From positions 1-17,324 of the forward strand of contig SFCN01000044.1 of assembly GCA_004558595.1 (NCBI GenBank): a stretch of 17,324 nucleotides of DNA, given 5' to 3'. This DNA is from Phascolarctobacterium sp. (GTDB taxonomy: Bacteria; Bacillota; Negativicutes; Acidaminococcales; Acidaminococcaceae). A program made the translations under genes and the position numbers. Shown here one piece after another: positions 15,282 to 17,324 of the stretch; within the stretch, counting starts at the first letter, position 1; every line of letters starts with the position of its first letter. The notes under the pieces are model-generated. The model was given only the letters and a program-made list of their open reading frames with translations. It was not told the origin of the DNA and did not search any database.

Positions 15282-17324
15282 ATGATGAAAAACTATAGCT
15301 ATAAAGATATTCTGAATAAAAGAGGGGCCGTAATGGTCCTTTTCGCTATTTTGCTGCCAGTGCTTTTTGGCTTTGTGGGCTTTGGCTTTGATGTGGGCCT
15401 GCTCTACATGCAAAAGGGTAAGCTGCAGGACATAGCTGATGCTACGGCCCTGGCCGGAGCTGCCCATTTAGGCGAGGAGGGTGACGCCGTCGCTAAGGCG
15501 GTGGCTGACTTTGCTAAGGCCAATGGCCTTGATGTGAGCGAGAATTCTTTGGTTGCGGTGAATAGCGATGGTTGGAGCAGCCTCGCCCAGCTCGGGGATA
15601 ACGAGGAGCTACGGGTGGCCTATGGTGTTGTCACCGTCGATAATAAGGAACGGCTGCGGGTACGTATTGATAAGCGGGTGCAGATGCCCTTTGTGGCAGT
15701 GCTCACCTCCGCTTGGGACAAGGGCTTGCCTGTGGCGGCTGTGGCGGCAGCAGAGGGCAATGTGGGTGATGAGCCTGTTTTTAGAATTATCGGTAGGAAC
15801 GGCGTCTATGACCATTTTTTCAATTTGAGTGGTGCTAGCTCCGCAGGCGAGCCTGATAAATGGATTAAGGGCAGCATTTATGCGGGCAATATGCTACGTG
15901 CTTCCTATAAACAAAACAATCCGCAGCAAGCAAGAAATATGGTCTCTGTGGATGGGTATATTTTTGCGGATATGATGAATACGGGCCTGCCTTTAATGAA
16001 CGGTGTAACCGGCACTAGTAGCAGCCCCAGCGACGATAGAATTTTCCGCAGTGATTATGTGCGTAGAAAAAATGGAGAGGAAGTTCTTTCTGGCTTTGAT
16101 GCTTTACTGCCTTCTAATTATAAAGCTCCGAACTGGAGCTACTCGGCCAAGAATCTGGCGGAAAATAAGCTACGCGAGTATTCAAGGACGCTGAATGACA
16201 TGATAACAAATGGTTATTATAAACGCAAAGCCATGAATAAAGAGGGTAAATGTAGATATATTTGTAATAAGGCTGTTAAAGAAGAATTGGATTTAAAAGG
16301 TATTACGGTACCCGACTTGAAATTTGAGAGAGTTAATGATAAAGGGGTAGAGCAAAGCGGCTGGAGGGATAAAGAACCTAAAGATATGAACCACCAATAT
16401 AGCAATATCAATATTGGAGAAGAAGAAATAGATGTGCTCTATGTAGAAATTCAAGGGGATAATGTTGGTCAAAGATTGGAATCAGGTAGGGAGGGTGCTG
16501 TATGGCTTGGTGCCTATCCTAAAACTGACAAGCTTAGAAAGGTAAATTTGTTAATTGTAGAGCTAAAGACCGAGCCCACTACAGCTCAAAGTACTGAGGG
16601 TCTAACAGCGGATAAATTAACTGGTAGCTTTATCATTATGCCTGGTAGTAGTGGTTGCCAATTTGGAGCGATCTATAGCCAGGCCAATTTGGAAATTAGG
16701 GCCCCTTATGAACAGAAGGATGATGGAAATTATAACTCCTTTACCGGACCAGTTTTTAGCGAGAAATTTGTTTCTTTTTCCTATGATGACAAGTGTGGCG
16801 GTAATGGCAGGGCCCATCCTCATTTTGGGAAAGATGCTGTTATAGCTGGTAATGTAGTTTTATTTGGCTATGGATATGAAATTGGCCCCAATGTCGTTGT
16901 GGATGAAAAGCATATGGGCACCCACTATTATGATGATTTTACCAATTATAAAATCAAGGACAATAGCGGCGATGGTCAAAATTGGTGGGATTCAGGCATA
17001 AAGACTGTAGACAAGCTGAATTCTGAGAATCAGACTTTCGTTATGAGTGGCTTTAATTTTCATGATGAGCAATATGTAAAGGATAATCCGGGAGCCCAAA
17101 ATGAAATCGAGCTTTTGCAGAGGCTATGGGCTGCTATTGATGGACGAGACAAAAATTATAATGAAGACCATAATGTTGCGATCAATCTTAAGGGGTCCTT
17201 GTATGGAGATTATGGTCGCTGGCCCACAGAATTTGGTAATGGCGGTGGTAGTGATGGTAGTAGTTCCATTCGCATGTGTACGTTTGATGGGCCAGAGGAT
17301 GCCGGCAGCAGCACCACCACAACA
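15282..17324 (+). CDS. TadG/TadE-like surface protein, partial (runs off right edge)
   Basis: The frame is open from ATG 15282 to the window end without a stop: 681 codons and incomplete. The N-terminus matches the TadG-like N-terminal (Tad, PF13400-type) region: KRGAV followed by one membrane helix (about 15-43) and KLQDIADATALAGAAHL (47-63), the pattern of Flp-pilus-associated proteins that stay anchored with the rest outside. Residues 160-681 form a large ectodomain that I do not recognise; it is polar, rich in Gly, Asn, Asp and Tyr, has few cysteines (C324, C328, C459, C505, C666) and ends in a GNGGGSDGSSS linker-like stretch and a threonine run. AGGTGAT precedes the ATG by 4 nt; ATG 15285 is also possible. 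No other tad genes are visible. From about 15880 onward the base composition is visibly more AT-rich. Confidence 0.85.
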   Translation, partial: MMKNYSYKDILNKRGAVMVLFAILLPVLFGFVGFGFDVGLLYMQKGKLQDIADATALAGAAHLGEEGDAVAKAVADFAKANGLDVSENSLVAVNSDGWSSLAQLGDNEELRVAYGVVTVDNKERLRVRIDKRVQMPFVAVLTSAWDKGLPVAAVAAAEGNVGDEPVFRIIGRNGVYDHFFNLSGASSAGEPDKWIKGSIYAGNMLRASYKQNNPQQARNMVSVDGYIFADMMNTGLPLMNGVTGTSSSPSDDRIFRSDYVRRKNGEEVLSGFDALLPSNYKAPNWSYSAKNLAENKLREYSRTLNDMITNGYYKRKAMNKEGKCRYICNKAVKEELDLKGITVPDLKFERVNDKGVEQSGWRDKEPKDMNHQYSNINIGEEEIDVLYVEIQGDNVGQRLESGREGAVWLGAYPKTDKLRKVNLLIVELKTEPTTAQSTEGLTADKLTGSFIIMPGSSGCQFGAIYSQANLEIRAPYEQKDDGNYNSFTGPVFSEKFVSFSYDDKCGGNGRAHPHFGKDAVIAGNVVLFGYGYEIGPNVVVDEKHMGTHYYDDFTNYKIKDNSGDGQNWWDSGIKTVDKLNSENQTFVMSGFNFHDEQYVKDNPGAQNEIELLQRLWAAIDGRDKNYNEDHNVAINLKGSLYGDYGRWPTEFGNGGGSDGSSSIRMCTFDGPEDAGSSTTTT

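Noticed and set aside
15246..15467. A 73-codon minus-strand frame as a possible SCIFF precursor for scfB
   Set aside because: Its translation contains no cysteines and it overlaps the start of the TadG-like gene; it cannot be scfA.

Overview
This window looks like a chromosomal segment from a Bacillota bacterium (Clostridia or Negativicutes type; genus not determinable by reading alone). The evidence is a B. subtilis-like pyr operon with a PyrR-type attenuator, strong AGGAGG-type ribosome binding sites, TTG start codons, TTGACA/TATAAT-like promoters spaced 17 bp, a SCIFF-type radical SAM maturase and an 11-TM bacterial NSS transporter.

Left and centre (about 1-10380): a short non-coding left edge carries a weak terminator, then a sigma-A-like promoter (292-320) and a complete PyrR-responsive leader (342-431). 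These precede a full de novo UMP operon on the plus strand: pyrB, pyrC, carA, carB, pyrK, pyrD, pyrF, pyrE. Together they take bicarbonate and glutamine through carbamoyl phosphate, carbamoyl aspartate, dihydroorotate, orotate and OMP to UMP. The first four genes overlap by 16-17 nt. The order is that of B. subtilis but pyrR and pyrP are not between the promoter and pyrB. The tight packing breaks around pyrF, where palindromic extragenic repeats sit on both sides of the gene.

Middle (10350-13640): a bidirectional terminator separates pyrE from convergent trpS (minus strand). Divergent from trpS are a small exported protein (possibly DUF3887-like) and a TTG-started sodium-coupled amino-acid transporter of the NSS/SNF family, ending at a second bidirectional terminator.

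Right (13640-17324): a minus-strand radical SAM/SPASM protein strongly resembling the SCIFF peptide maturase (ScfB/CteB), with no SCIFF precursor peptide beside it. Its promoter carries a perfect palindrome over the -35 box. Divergent from it is a large gene that runs off the right edge (at least 681 codons) with a TadG/TadE-like N-terminal membrane segment and a long ectodomain I do not recognise. No tRNA, rRNA, CRISPR array, insertion sequence or prophage gene was seen. The least ordinary parts are the orphan-looking SCIFF maturase with its palindromic promoter, the divergent TadG-like surface protein, and the repeats bracketing pyrF.
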